This document shows positions 23,457 to 32,633 of a stretch of DNA of 64,000 nucleotides, in pieces. Both the position numbers and the translations under genes were made by a program. Source of the DNA: Paenibacillus helianthi (lineage in GTDB: Bacteria > Bacillota > Bacilli > Paenibacillales > Paenibacillaceae); NCBI RefSeq assembly GCF_001909055.1, contig NZ_LVWI01000103.1:1-64000 (forward strand). The letters are read 5' to 3'. How positions within the stretch are numbered: position 1 is the stretch's first letter; every line of letters starts with the position of its first letter. Under the pieces are notes generated by a model. That model was not told the DNA's origin and searched no databases. It saw nothing but the letters and a program-made list of their open reading frames with translations.

Positions 23457-24194
23457 TTGTGGAGTGCTCTGTTATGGGGGGCCATTTCCGGCTCTGCTGT
23501 GCTACTTGGAGCGCTGCTGGCGTTATATCTGCCGATCCCGAACAAGTTGATTGGATTCATTATGGCTTTCGGTACGGGGGTACTCATTGGTGCGGCGGCG
23601 TATGAACTGCTGGATGATTCGGCCAATGAAGGGGGGCTTATCCCGGCCATTATCGGATTCACAGCCGGTGCAGTGGTGTTTACACTATTTGACTGGTATA
23701 TCTCGCACAAAGGCGGTGCAGGACGTAAACGATCCGTCAGAGACAGCAGCAATACGAAGGCGCAGGGAGGTGGTATGGCTATTTTTGCGGGAACAGTGCT
23801 GGATGCTATTCCGGAATCGATTATGATCGGTGCCAGTCTGATCTCCGGTCAAGGGGTCAGCATGCTGCTGGTTGTTGCTATCTTCATCAGCAATATTCCT
23901 GAAGGCTTGTCCAGTACGTCAGGGCTTAAGCAGGACAATTACAGTAGGGGTAAGATCGTCTTATTATGGCTCGGCGTTCTTGTGATATCCACCATCGCAT
24001 CGGGTGCAGGATACTTGTTCATGGATCATGCCAGCGGATCTACGACTGCGCTGATCGCCTCTTTTGCCGGGGGAGGAATTATCTCTATGGTATCCTCCAG
24101 CATGATGCCCGAAGCCTATGAGGAAGGCGGACCGCTGACCGGACTTGTTGCCGCGATGGGGATGCTCTGTTCACTGATTTTGGATCATCTGTGA
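23457..24194 (+). CDS. ZIP family metal transporter
   Basis: 245 residues and about eight predicted helices. Family motifs: AFGTGVLIGAAAYELLDD, VLDAIPESIMIGASL (helix 4 metal site), and FISNIPEGLSSTSGLKQ (helix 5 His/Glu site, with Asn-x-x-Pro-Glu-Gly). The middle loop is charged and disordered (HKGGAGRKRSVRDSS). It probably imports zinc or another divalent cation. Start TTG 23457 is preferred because AAGGAAGGTG (23441-23450) lies six bases upstream; the GTG in the longer frame is inside it. Confidence 0.85.
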   Translation: MWSALLWGAISGSAVLLGALLALYLPIPNKLIGFIMAFGTGVLIGAAAYELLDDSANEGGLIPAIIGFTAGAVVFTLFDWYISHKGGAGRKRSVRDSSNTKAQGGGMAIFAGTVLDAIPESIMIGASLISGQGVSMLLVVAIFISNIPEGLSSTSGLKQDNYSRGKIVLLWLGVLVISTIASGAGYLFMDHASGSTTALIASFAGGGIISMVSSSMMPEAYEEGGPLTGLVAAMGMLCSLILDHL

Positions 24195-24277
24195 GGGTTG
24201 TCAACCCACCGCCCGGCATGGTATAGTTCAATTCGCCAGTAATATCATAAAGAAGAATTCTGGGCCTTGAGCACAGG

Positions 24278-24310
24278 AGAGGTTCGCAAACTCCCTCTAT
24301 AAAAAACTAA
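24278..24310 (+). ncRNA. preQ1-I riboswitch
   Basis: The short H-type pseudoknot class: AGAGGTTCGCAAACTCCCTC followed by TATAAAAAACTAA. P1 is AGAGG pairing with CCTCT, and the A-rich tail matches the B. subtilis queC leader almost exactly. It binds preQ1 and represses the que operon that follows. Confidence 0.95.
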
Positions 24311-24546
24311 GACCGTTTTGGCATAAATCATCCCGGAAATAAGGGGTCCAGGAAAAGTGTAGGCAGCCGCCTGTACTTCTCTTCCTGTTATGCTGTGCGC
24401 AAAAAGACAGCGCCTGTCAGTCAGCATTATACATCCGTTCGAATTGGGTGGGAGGCGTTTCTTCTTAGTAGAGCCAGGTTTTCGAAACTCGTTCTTCTTT
24501 CCAGTTCCGGTGAACTGCCGGAGGAAAAGAGAGGGGTTTTTTTGTC
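24311..24546 (+). promoter_or_regulatory. Long leader between preQ1 riboswitch and queF
   Basis: 236 bases without a gene. An imperfect hairpin at about 24487-24536, centred on TCCGG-tgaactg-CCGGA, ends in GAGAGGGG and seven T at 24537-24543. It could act as terminator or hide the ribosome binding site. The distance from aptamer to gene is much longer than usual for this class. Confidence 0.4.
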
Positions 24547-25047
24547 ATGTCAGAAGGCAGATTGAAAGAGGAAATGCAGGAGGTTACCCTGCTGGGCAAT
24601 CAAGGAACAACCTATAAATTCGGGTATGATCCGGACATTCTGGAGGTGTTTGACAACAAGCACCCCGACCGCGATTATTTTGTGAAATTCAATTGTCCTG
24701 AGTTTACGAGCCTGTGTCCCGTGACCGGCCAGCCGGATTTCGGCGCCATGTACATTTCGTACATTCCGGAGCAAAAAATGGTGGAGTCCAAGTCACTTAA
24801 GCTCTATCTGTTCAGCTTCCGTAATCATGGGGATTTCCATGAAGACTGTGTAAACATCATTATGAATGATCTGATCTCCCTGATGAAGCCGCAATATATC
24901 GAAGTCTGGGGTAAGTTCACCCCGCGTGGCGGGATTTCCATTGATCCTTACTGCAACTGGGGGCGTCCGGGAACCAAATATGAAGCGATGGCCGAGCACC
25001 GGCTGATCAATCATGACCTGTATCCAGAGAAAGTGGACAACCGTTAA
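24547..25047 (+). CDS. queF: NADPH-dependent 7-cyano-7-deazaguanine reductase QueF
   Basis: 166 residues, unimodular (Bacillus-type) QueF. It reduces the nitrile preQ0 to preQ1 in queuosine synthesis. The catalytic Cys57 is in FTSLCPVTGQPDFG with Asp64; VESKSLKLY (about 79-87) is the NADPH-binding QueF motif; NHGDFHEDC follows. First gene of queF-queC-queD-queE. Confidence 0.95.
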   Translation: MSEGRLKEEMQEVTLLGNQGTTYKFGYDPDILEVFDNKHPDRDYFVKFNCPEFTSLCPVTGQPDFGAMYISYIPEQKMVESKSLKLYLFSFRNHGDFHEDCVNIIMNDLISLMKPQYIEVWGKFTPRGGISIDPYCNWGRPGTKYEAMAEHRLINHDLYPEKVDNR

Positions 25048-25075
25048 ACCGGGGCAAGTGAGAGGAGAATAACCG

Positions 25076-25738
25076 ATGAACAAAAAAGCTTTAGTCGTAT
25101 TCAGTGGCGGCCAGGACAGCACAACCTGCCTGATGTGGGCATTGCGGCAGTTCGAAGAGGTTCAAGTGGTGACCTTCAATTATAATCAGCGCCACGCTGC
25201 GGAGATTGAGGTCGCCAAGGAAATAGCCGAGAAATTCAATGTGAAGCAGCATATTCTCGATTTGGGCCTGCTGAATCAGCTGGCGCCTAACGCGCTGACC
25301 CGGGATAATATAGAGATTGCCGCCGGTGAAGGGGAGGAATTGCCGAGTACATTCGTGGATGGGCGTAATCTTCTGTTCCTGTCTTTTGCAGCGATTCTTG
25401 CCAAACAGCTTGGGTATGCCAACATCATTACGGGGGTATGCCAGACCGATTTCAGCGGATACCCGGACTGCCGGGATGTATTTGTGAAATCACTGAATGT
25501 CACTCTTAATCTATCCATGGATTACGAGTTCGTCATTCATACGCCGCTGATGTGGCTGGATAAAAAAGAAACCTGGAAGCTGGCCGACGAGCTCGGATAT
25601 TTTGACTACGTTCGTGAGCATACGCTAACCTGCTATAACGGAATTATTGGCAGCGGATGCGGCACCTGCCCGGCTTGTCTGTTGCGGAAACGTGGCTTGG
25701 ACCAATATGAAGCGGAACGAAATGAGGTCGTATCCTGA
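25076..25738 (+). CDS. queC: 7-cyano-7-deazaguanine synthase QueC
   Basis: 220 residues. ATP-dependent conversion of 7-carboxy-7-deazaguanine to preQ0. The PP-loop is FSGGQDSTTCL near residues 9-19. The zinc site is four cysteines, Cys186, Cys195, Cys198 and Cys201, near the C-terminus. GAGGAGAA precedes ATG 25076. The stop overlaps the queD start by one base. Confidence 0.95.
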   Translation: MNKKALVVFSGGQDSTTCLMWALRQFEEVQVVTFNYNQRHAAEIEVAKEIAEKFNVKQHILDLGLLNQLAPNALTRDNIEIAAGEGEELPSTFVDGRNLLFLSFAAILAKQLGYANIITGVCQTDFSGYPDCRDVFVKSLNVTLNLSMDYEFVIHTPLMWLDKKETWKLADELGYFDYVREHTLTCYNGIIGSGCGTCPACLLRKRGLDQYEAERNEVVS

Positions 25739-26220
25739 TGATGGGCGAAGTATCTGTATGCAAAATCTTTACTTTTGACTCCGCTCATCAATTGGTAGGC
25801 CACAAAGGGAAGTGCAGCAACCTGCACGGCCATACCTACAAGCTGGAGGTCGTACTGAAGGGCAAGCCGCTGGTAGGAGAGGGACACTCTGACGAAGGGT
25901 TTGTCATTGATTTCAGCGACATCAAGGCAACGGTGCAGGAGAGTCTTCTGGACCATCTGGATCACGCTTTTCTGGCTATGGGGAATGAGCCTGTATTGGA
26001 GACACTGGTAAACACAGGTTCAAAGGTGGCACTGCTGTCGTTCCGTACCACGGTGGAAAACATGTCGGCATATATTGCCTACCGTCTGAAGCAGGCCTCA
26101 CTCCCGCTGTATTCCGTTAAGCTGTGGGAGACTCCAACTTCCTGGGCGGAAGTGCTGGCAGCGGATATTCCTGATGAGGGGCCATCCTACCGCCTGTATG
26201 GGGGCTGTGACTGTGAGTAA
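25738..26220 (+). CDS. queD: 6-carboxy-5,6,7,8-tetrahydropterin synthase QueD
   Basis: 160 residues of the PTPS/QueD family. It converts 7,8-dihydroneopterin triphosphate to 6-carboxytetrahydropterin. Zinc ligands are His17 (FDSAHQL), His30 and His32 (CSNLHGHTYKL); Cys26 is the catalytic cysteine. A second ATG three bases on (25741) is an equally good start. The stop overlaps queE by eight bases. Confidence 0.94.
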   Translation: MMGEVSVCKIFTFDSAHQLVGHKGKCSNLHGHTYKLEVVLKGKPLVGEGHSDEGFVIDFSDIKATVQESLLDHLDHAFLAMGNEPVLETLVNTGSKVALLSFRTTVENMSAYIAYRLKQASLPLYSVKLWETPTSWAEVLAADIPDEGPSYRLYGGCDCE

Positions 26221-26935
26221 GCTGCCGGTAATTGAGATGTTTGGTCCAACGATCCAGGGTGAAGGTGCGGTAATTGGTGTCAAAACCATGTTCGTCCGCA
26301 CCTACGGCTGCGACTACCGCTGTAGCTGGTGTGATTCCGCTTTTACCTGGGACGGATCGGCCAAGGATAAAGTAAAGATGCTTTTGCCTGAGGAGATTAT
26401 GGATGAGCTCACGCTTCTTGCCGGGGATAATTTTGATTGTGTGACCATCTCCGGGGGTAACCCTGCACTGATTGGTGAAGGAGTGGGCACATTCATCGAT
26501 TTGCTTCACGAGCGCGGGATTCAGGCAGCCATTGAAACGCAGGGCAGCAGATGGCAGGACTGGTTCTACGATGTGGATGTGCTTACCATTAGCCCTAAGC
26601 CGCCAAGCTCAGGGATGAAGACCGATTGGAAGATGCTTGATGGCATTATGAACAAACTGAAGACCCAAGGCAAGTCTGCCTACAGTCTGAAGGTTGTAGT
26701 GTTTAATGATGAGGATTACCAATATGCGAAAAGCATCCACACCCGCTATCCGGAGGTCCCGATTTTCCTGCAGCCTGGCAATGATGATGTTACGGAAGAG
26801 GGAGACATTTCGGCCCGTCTGCTGGGACGGCTGGAATGGCTGTTCAATCTGGTCATCGCTGATTCTGAGATGAATAAGGCGAGGGTGCTCCCGCAGCTGC
26901 ACGCACTCATTTGGCATAATAAACGGGGAAAATAA
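26213..26935 (+). CDS. queE: 7-carboxy-7-deazaguanine synthase QueE (radical SAM)
   Basis: 240 residues. Radical SAM enzyme making 7-carboxy-7-deazaguanine. The cluster motif is Cys33-x3-Cys37-x2-Cys40 in YGCDYRCSWCDSAF, with the typical GPTIQGEG near residue 11 and ISGGNPAL in the SAM site. Start is GTG 26213 by homology to the short N-terminus of the family; the longer frame to 26174 lies inside queD. Confidence 0.93.
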   Translation: MSKLPVIEMFGPTIQGEGAVIGVKTMFVRTYGCDYRCSWCDSAFTWDGSAKDKVKMLLPEEIMDELTLLAGDNFDCVTISGGNPALIGEGVGTFIDLLHERGIQAAIETQGSRWQDWFYDVDVLTISPKPPSSGMKTDWKMLDGIMNKLKTQGKSAYSLKVVVFNDEDYQYAKSIHTRYPEVPIFLQPGNDDVTEEGDISARLLGRLEWLFNLVIADSEMNKARVLPQLHALIWHNKRGK

Positions 26936-26956
26936 TTTATAAACTGGATAATCAGC

Positions 26957-26990
26957 CGGACTTCTGCACTGCAGAGGTCCGTTTTTTTTT
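26957..26990 (+). terminator. Intrinsic terminator of the que operon
   Basis: CGGACTTCTGC pairs with GCAGAGGTCCG around ACT, followed by nine T. Confidence 0.9.
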
Positions 26991-27112
26991 GGATATTCGC
27001 AAGTTGGAAGCAACTGTTACAAAAATGAAGCCGTATCATTTCCTGTTCTGGTATAATTTTTAGCGTAGATATAGGGCTCGTTATTATTATATGAATGAGG
27101 AGAGATTATCCA

Positions 27113-27640
27113 ATGGCAAATGATTCTACTGCGTTAGTTATCATCGATGTTCAAGAAGCAATGTATTCTTATCCAGACATGAAGCTGTATGAGGAGGAGA
27201 AAGTGACGGGCAGAATCGTCTCCCTCCTGCATAAAGCACGGGCAGCAGGCGTTCCGGTTGTATATATTCAGCACACAGAAGATCAAGAATACACTAAGGG
27301 GACTCCCACCTGGCAGATCAGCCGACATGTCACCCCGCTGGAAGGTGAGTTGATTGTCGAGAAGCCTACCTGGGATGCCTTTCACCGGACAAATCTGCAT
27401 GATAAGCTTCAGGAACTAGGCATTACCAACCTGGTGATCTGCGGTATGCAAAGCGAGTTCTGTCTGGATACCACCACCCGACGGGCATTCAGCATGGGAT
27501 ACTCCAGTGTGCTGGTTGAGGATGCGCATACTACCTTTGACAATGAAAGCTTAAGCGGGGGCGAAATTGTAAAGCATCACAATTCTGTCATTGGAGGGAG
27601 ATTTGCCAAACTTCTTAAGGAACAAGTGGTGGAATTCTAA
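27113..27640 (+). CDS. Isochorismatase-family hydrolase
   Basis: 175 residues of the cysteine-hydrolase fold. The triad is Asp12 (VIIDVQEA), Lys84 (VEKPTWDAF) and Cys117 (GMQSEFCLDTT). The family includes nicotinamidases and many uncharacterised amidases; the substrate cannot be told here. Start at ATG 27113 with GAGGAGA upstream. The stop overlaps the vanW start (TAATG), so the pair is cotranscribed. Confidence 0.85.
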   Translation: MANDSTALVIIDVQEAMYSYPDMKLYEEEKVTGRIVSLLHKARAAGVPVVYIQHTEDQEYTKGTPTWQISRHVTPLEGELIVEKPTWDAFHRTNLHDKLQELGITNLVICGMQSEFCLDTTTRRAFSMGYSSVLVEDAHTTFDNESLSGGEIVKHHNSVIGGRFAKLLKEQVVEF

Positions 27641-28458
27641 TGGATACCGCCAAAGCAGCCATGAAGCCAATCCGGCGTTCCCCCCTGAGACTTTTTGCCG
27701 GAAAACAGTATTTTACCTGGAAAAGATACGGGCAATGGGTAATACAAAGGAAGAAGAGAGCCAAGGTGCATCTTGCAGAAGACCTTCATTTTCGTTCCGC
27801 CAGTCATGCAACACCGCTGCTGCGCAGTCTGCGGAATGTTGATATGCAGCTCCAGTATAACAAGATAACAAACCTGAAGCTTGCTGTCTCGAAGCTAAAT
27901 GGTCTGATAATACGCCCCGGTGAGACATTTTCTTATTGGCAGAACATCGGAAAGCCGACCCGGCGGAAAGGGTACCTTGATGGGATGGTTCTGTATTACG
28001 GCGGATTTCGTTCCGGAACCGGGGGCGGCTTGTGCCAGTTGTCCAATCTCATCTACTGGATGACTCTGCATACGCCGCTTTGTGTTACGGAACGTCACCG
28101 CCACAGCTACGATGTATTTCCGGATGAACAACGCACTCAGCCTTTTGGCAGCGGGGCGACCTGTGCTTATAACTATCTGGATCTGCAGCTCCTGAACCCG
28201 ACCGAAGAAACTTATCAGCTTAGACTGTGGCTGGATGACACTCACTTATATGGGGAATGGCGCTGTGATGCCGAACCACTCTATACGTATGAAGTATACG
28301 AAGCGGAGCATGTGATCAGTCTGGAACCGTGGGGAGGTTACATCCGCAGAAACCGCATCCGGCGCAAGGTAATGACGCCTGAAGGCGAGTTGGTGGCCGA
28401 TGAAGCGGTTGCCGAGAATGTTGCACTGATGATGTATTCCCCGCTCTTGCATGGATAA
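27640..28458 (+). CDS. VanW family protein
   Basis: 272 residues. The VanW domain spans about 80-200: PGETFSYWQNIGKPTRRKGY, FRSGTGGGLCQLSNLIYWM, and HRHSYDVFPDEQR. No signal peptide. VanW occurs in vancomycin-resistance clusters but also widely in Firmicutes outside them, with unknown function; nothing here points to resistance. It is coupled to the isochorismatase gene by a one-base overlap. Confidence 0.85.
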   Translation: MDTAKAAMKPIRRSPLRLFAGKQYFTWKRYGQWVIQRKKRAKVHLAEDLHFRSASHATPLLRSLRNVDMQLQYNKITNLKLAVSKLNGLIIRPGETFSYWQNIGKPTRRKGYLDGMVLYYGGFRSGTGGGLCQLSNLIYWMTLHTPLCVTERHRHSYDVFPDEQRTQPFGSGATCAYNYLDLQLLNPTEETYQLRLWLDDTHLYGEWRCDAEPLYTYEVYEAEHVISLEPWGGYIRRNRIRRKVMTPEGELVADEAVAENVALMMYSPLLHG

Positions 28459-28548
28459 ACCTGAAGGATTTGGGGGCATAACATAGTATGGCTTGCAGGA
28501 ATTATAGCCTGCTGGTTCATATCTCTTCATCCGAAGGAGTGGTCATAC

Positions 28549-29685
28549 ATGATCGCAGTAACCTATCAAGGCAAGAAGAAAGTAGCTGTCAAAGAAGTTG
28601 CTGATGCCAAGCTTGAGAAAAAAGATGACATCATCGTCCGTATAACCTCTACAGCCATCTGCGGCTCGGACCTCCACATCTATAATGGAGAAATCCCTGG
28701 TATGCATGACGATTACATTATTGGGCATGAACCGATGGGAATCGTGGAGGACGTGGGTCCGGAGGTCACCAAGGTGAAGAAGGGCGACCGTGTCATTGTT
28801 CCGTTTAACGTAGCCTGTGGCCAGTGCTACTTCTGTCGTCATGAAATGGAGAGCCAATGTGATCATGCCAACGATGCCAAGGATACAGGTGGTTATCTGG
28901 GCTATTCAGATACGTATGGCGGGTTTGCCGGCGGTCAGGCTGAGCTACTCCGTGTACCCTATGGCAATTTTGGCCCGTTTGTTGTGCCTGAGGATGCAGA
29001 GATGGATGATGAGAAGCTGATGTTTCTCTCAGATATCGTGCCGACAGCCTGGTGGGGTGTTGAGAACGCCGGCGTCAAACGGGGAGATACGGTCATTGTT
29101 CTGGGCTGTGGGCCGGTTGGGCTGTTGACTCAAAAGTTCGCGTGGATCAAAGGGGCATCCCGGGTGATTGCCGTAGATCATGTTCCGTATCGTCTCCACC
29201 ATGCCAAGCAGACCAATAATGTGGAGATTTTCAATTTTGAGAAAGTGAAGGACATTGAGTCACATTTAAAAGAAATTACCCGCGGTGGAGCAGATGTAGT
29301 TATTGATTGCGTCGGTCTCGATGCCAAAAAAACAGTGGTGGAAAAGGTGGAAACCACACTGATGCTGCAAGGGGGCTCGCTTGGAGCTTTCAGGATTGCA
29401 GCAGAGGTCGTGCGTAAGTTCGGAACGATCCAGTTGGTCGGTGTGTATGGGCTTAACTATAATATGTTCCCGCTGGGACATCTGTTTGAGCGCAATATTA
29501 CACTTAAGATGGGACAGGCTCCGGTTATTCACTACATGCCCGCTTTATATTCAATGATTAAAGAAAATGTATTTGATCCAACGGATATCATTACGCACAG
29601 GCTGCCGATCAGCAGAGCAGAACATGCGTACAAGGTCTTCAATGAGAAGGAAGAGGATTGCATCAAGGTTGTGCTTAAGCCTTAG
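28549..29685 (+). CDS. Zinc-dependent alcohol dehydrogenase, formaldehyde-dehydrogenase-like
   Basis: 378 residues of the medium-chain dehydrogenase superfamily. Catalytic zinc ligands Cys38 (AICGSD) and His60-Glu61 (GHEP); structural zinc cysteines 90, 93, 96 and 104. The Rossmann motif VLGCGPVGLL is near 183-192. The insertions after the structural-zinc lobe (DTGGYLGYSDTYGGFAGGQA) resemble glutathione-independent formaldehyde dehydrogenases. Substrate unproven. GAAGGAGT precedes ATG 28549. Confidence 0.87.
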   Translation: MIAVTYQGKKKVAVKEVADAKLEKKDDIIVRITSTAICGSDLHIYNGEIPGMHDDYIIGHEPMGIVEDVGPEVTKVKKGDRVIVPFNVACGQCYFCRHEMESQCDHANDAKDTGGYLGYSDTYGGFAGGQAELLRVPYGNFGPFVVPEDAEMDDEKLMFLSDIVPTAWWGVENAGVKRGDTVIVLGCGPVGLLTQKFAWIKGASRVIAVDHVPYRLHHAKQTNNVEIFNFEKVKDIESHLKEITRGGADVVIDCVGLDAKKTVVEKVETTLMLQGGSLGAFRIAAEVVRKFGTIQLVGVYGLNYNMFPLGHLFERNITLKMGQAPVIHYMPALYSMIKENVFDPTDIITHRLPISRAEHAYKVFNEKEEDCIKVVLKP

Positions 29686-29727
29686 TATGGAACGTAAGCA
29701 TCCGGATAAGGATCTTCATAAATACAG

Positions 29728-29766
29728 GCATGGACTTCTTCCAGGAAGCGGAGTTCATGCTTTTTT
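29728..29766 (+). terminator. Intrinsic terminator
   Basis: GCATGGACT pairs with AGTTCATGC, with inner CTTCC/GGAAG, and six T at 29761-29766. Confidence 0.85.
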
Positions 29767-29860
29767 ATTTGCTTATTTATTGTGAAAATGGCTGCAATTT
29801 TCTTCATTCTGCGATAAATTAACATAGTGAGTTATATCTAACCTGAAAGGAAGCCATCCG

Positions 29861-30775
29861 TTGAATTCAAAAAAGCCACCCGTTCCTGTCCCGCTTCTGA
29901 TGCTAATTGGAATTGTGGCCATCTCGTTTTCTTCAATCTTCATCAAATGGTCGGATGCTCCAGCATCCGTTCAAGGTATGTACCGGCTGCTCTTCACCTC
30001 GCTTTTGATGTTGCCTTTTGCCAGGCCGTACAGCGGGGCGGCATTTGCGCTGCGCCGTAAGGATTGGCTCATGCTGGGAATCTCTGGCGTTATGCTGGCC
30101 TTGCACTTTTTACTCTGGATGGGTTCGTTGAAGTATACCTCTGTGGCCAGTTCAACCATGATTATGGCGCTGGAGCCTGTATTTATTATGCTGGGAGCCT
30201 ACATACTGTATAAGGAAAAAAGTACCTCTTCCGCTATATTGGGTCTGGGCATCGCCATAATCGGTGTGGTCTTTATCGGCTGGGGAGATATTGGCCTCTC
30301 TGCGGACAACCTCACAGGTGACCTGCTATCCATCGGGGGGACTGTTGCGGTTGCCGGCCATTTACTGATTGGACAGAAGCTTGTGGCCCGAATGCCATCC
30401 TATCTTTACAGCCTGATCGTTTTTATTTCGGCGGCAGCAGTATTTTGCGTATATAATTTGCTCTCTGGCATTCCATTCTTTGATTATCCCCCGCGGGAGT
30501 GGGGAATCTTTGTTCTGCTGGCTGTGGTTCCCACCGTATTCGGGCATATTCTGTTCAATTGGCTGTTGCAGTATGCTTCAGCAACTACAGTATCGATGAA
30601 CATTCTGGGTGAACCAGTGGGGGCGAGCATTCTGGCCTTCTTACTCCTGGGTGAACAACTGACAGGGCTGCAATGGAGCGGTGGAGTATTGGTAATGAGT
30701 GGACTCGCTGTATACTTATATGCAGGACGCAAAAAAGCGGTGAAGGTAAAGGAAGCACTTCCGAGCGCATCCTAA
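29861..30775 (+). CDS. EamA/DMT family transporter
   Basis: 304 residues, ten predicted helices in two EamA halves (about 12-145 and 155-295). Signatures: ISFSSIFIKWSDAPASVQGM, YTSVASSTMIMALEPVFIML and the second-half ASATTVSMNILGEPVGASIL. Probably a metabolite exporter of unknown substrate. Start TTG 29861 with GAAAGGAAG upstream. The methyltransferase gene follows 34 bases later. Confidence 0.85.
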   Translation: MNSKKPPVPVPLLMLIGIVAISFSSIFIKWSDAPASVQGMYRLLFTSLLMLPFARPYSGAAFALRRKDWLMLGISGVMLALHFLLWMGSLKYTSVASSTMIMALEPVFIMLGAYILYKEKSTSSAILGLGIAIIGVVFIGWGDIGLSADNLTGDLLSIGGTVAVAGHLLIGQKLVARMPSYLYSLIVFISAAAVFCVYNLLSGIPFFDYPPREWGIFVLLAVVPTVFGHILFNWLLQYASATTVSMNILGEPVGASILAFLLLGEQLTGLQWSGGVLVMSGLAVYLYAGRKKAVKVKEALPSAS

Positions 30776-30809
30776 TAGATTATTAATAGAGATAAAGGGG
30801 TTTCTATCC

Positions 30810-31661
30810 ATGAATGAACATGAACAATTTCCAAAACCAAAACCTAACGAACCGGAAGAAAGACAAGGCGTAGTTCCTTCCAGTGAAGAGCTGTGGAATG
30901 AGGATACCTACTCCGCCTGGACCGCCCGTTTCGGCACTCCTGCTGAAGCTGCGGCGAAGCTCATGAAAGATCCTGCTGCCAAGCTGTACCCTCTGCTGAG
31001 CTACCTAGGCGAGTTTCGGGATAAGAAAGTACTAAATCTCATGGGTTCTAACGGCATGAAAGCCGTAGCACTCGGACTCATGGGAGCAAATGTGAGTGTG
31101 GCCGATTTCTCGGAAGCCAACGCCCGTTATGCTGGCGAACTGGCCGAAGCAGCGGGCGTTCAACTTCAATACATCGTATCGGATGTGTTGAAGCTGCCGG
31201 AAGAACTACTGGATAGTTCGTATCATATCGTCTTTGCTGAAATGGGAATAGTACATTACTTTACGGATCTGGCCCCATTTATGGATACTGTATGCAGGCT
31301 GTTGTCACCCGGTGGCCGGTTCGTGCTGCGTGATTTCCATCCCGTTACGACGAAACTGATTTCCTCCAAGGGATCAACGGCCAAGATCCGTAAGCACAAG
31401 GTGAGCGGCGATTATTTTGACACTTCATTGGAGGAAAAGAAGATATCTTACTCCAAGTATCTGCCTTCATCCGGAGTACCTTCGGGAGAAGAGAAACACA
31501 GTGTTGTATACTGGCGGCGCTGGACATTGGGTGAGATCGTGACAGCAGCAGCCAGAAGCGGGCTGATCATCCGGGAATTAGCCGAAGAGCCCAATTTATC
31601 TTCTGACGTTTTTGATGCAGGAATTCCTAAGACCTTCGCACTAGTGGCGGAAAAAATGTAG
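30810..31661 (+). CDS. SAM-dependent methyltransferase
   Basis: 283 residues. A class I methyltransferase with motif I variant VLNLMGSNGMKAVALGLMGA near 74-93 (usual GxGxG replaced by GSNG), motif II with Asp in VADFSEANARYAGE and the post-motif FAEMGIVHYF, then LLSPGGRFVLRDFHP. The substrate is unknown. An acidic, Pro-rich N-terminal tail precedes the domain. AAAGGGG upstream of ATG 30810. Confidence 0.8.
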   Translation: MNEHEQFPKPKPNEPEERQGVVPSSEELWNEDTYSAWTARFGTPAEAAAKLMKDPAAKLYPLLSYLGEFRDKKVLNLMGSNGMKAVALGLMGANVSVADFSEANARYAGELAEAAGVQLQYIVSDVLKLPEELLDSSYHIVFAEMGIVHYFTDLAPFMDTVCRLLSPGGRFVLRDFHPVTTKLISSKGSTAKIRKHKVSGDYFDTSLEEKKISYSKYLPSSGVPSGEEKHSVVYWRRWTLGEIVTAAARSGLIIRELAEEPNLSSDVFDAGIPKTFALVAEKM

Positions 31662-31680
31662 TAGTCTTCATAAACCAACA

Positions 31681-31732
31681 AGTATAGCCCTTGACGCTGT
31701 AAACAGTGTCCTCAAGGGGCTATACTTTTTTT
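31681..31732. terminator. Bidirectional intrinsic terminator
   Basis: AGTATAGCCC pairs with GGGCTATACT, with TTGA/TCAA inside, and eight T on the + strand. It lies between convergent genes. Confidence 0.85.
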
Positions 31733-31736
31733 TGAA

Positions 31737-32633
31737 TTATTCCTCTTCTGCAATACCCGCTGCCAATTCTGCAAACGCAAGTTGTAAAGGGGTAAGGGTA
31801 TAATCTTTCCGCCATGCCAGTGCGAAATCACCATGCTCGGGCTGTACACCTGGCAGCGGTATGCAGCTTAAGACTCCCGCAGCGAGTTCAGCCTCAATTC
31901 CGGTCTTTGAGCATAGCCCCACACCTCCTCCGTTACGAATCATTCCTTTCATTGCCTCGGGTGAATTCACTACAGCATGTCCCCACACCTTCACACCATT
32001 CCGCTCAGCCCATTCATCCGTAATCCCCTGCAGAAAAGAACCTGTCTCATGCTGAATCCATGGCTCCAGGACAAGCTGATCAGGCGAAATATTCGGGATG
32101 TCCGCAAACGGATGTCCTGCAGCAAACGCAATAACAGCCTCATTGCGGGCAATCGTGCGGGTTGTAAAGGAGCTGTCCTGCCCGTCATAGGTATGCAGAA
32201 CAGCAAGCTGGATTTCCCTGCCCCGCAATCGCTCGCGAATGACAGTATCCGGCTGCACGGACAGCGAAATATCCAAGCCGGAGTGCTGGCGGATGAATTG
32301 CGATGCCAAATTAGGCAGAAGATAAGTACCTGGCACATAGCTTGCTTCGATTTCGAGATGACCGGAAGAGAGAGAGGAGTATTGCTTGAGGCTTCGTTCA
32401 GCTTCAGCTGCAAGTGCGACAATCCGCGATGCATACTGATACAGCGTACGTCCCGCATCGGTAAGCAGCACCCGTCCGCTGCGGTATTGAAAAAGTGGGG
32501 TGCCCAGCTCGCTTTCCAGGCTTTTCATATGAAAGGAAACGGTGGGCTGTTTTAAGCCCATTTCGGCAGCCACATCGGTTACTTTTTTATATTTTTCAAT
32601 CAGGACTACGATTTGAAGCTTAACAATATTCAC
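31737..32633 (-). CDS. LysR-family transcriptional regulator
   Basis: 298 residues. Winged HTH at about 1-60 (VTDVAAEMGLKQPTVSFHMK), then a LysR substrate domain (about 85-295). Start is GTG 32631-32633: GGAGG lies six bases upstream, and homologous regulators begin MN-x-x-KLQIV. The ATG three bases earlier is too near the ribosome binding site. Divergent from the pst operon across 322 bp. Target and effector unknown. Confidence 0.85.
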   Translation of the reverse strand: MNIVKLQIVVLIEKYKKVTDVAAEMGLKQPTVSFHMKSLESELGTPLFQYRSGRVLLTDAGRTLYQYASRIVALAAEAERSLKQYSSLSSGHLEIEASYVPGTYLLPNLASQFIRQHSGLDISLSVQPDTVIRERLRGREIQLAVLHTYDGQDSSFTTRTIARNEAVIAFAAGHPFADIPNISPDQLVLEPWIQHETGSFLQGITDEWAERNGVKVWGHAVVNSPEAMKGMIRNGGGVGLCSKTGIEAELAAGVLSCIPLPGVQPEHGDFALAWRKDYTLTPLQLAFAELAAGIAEEE

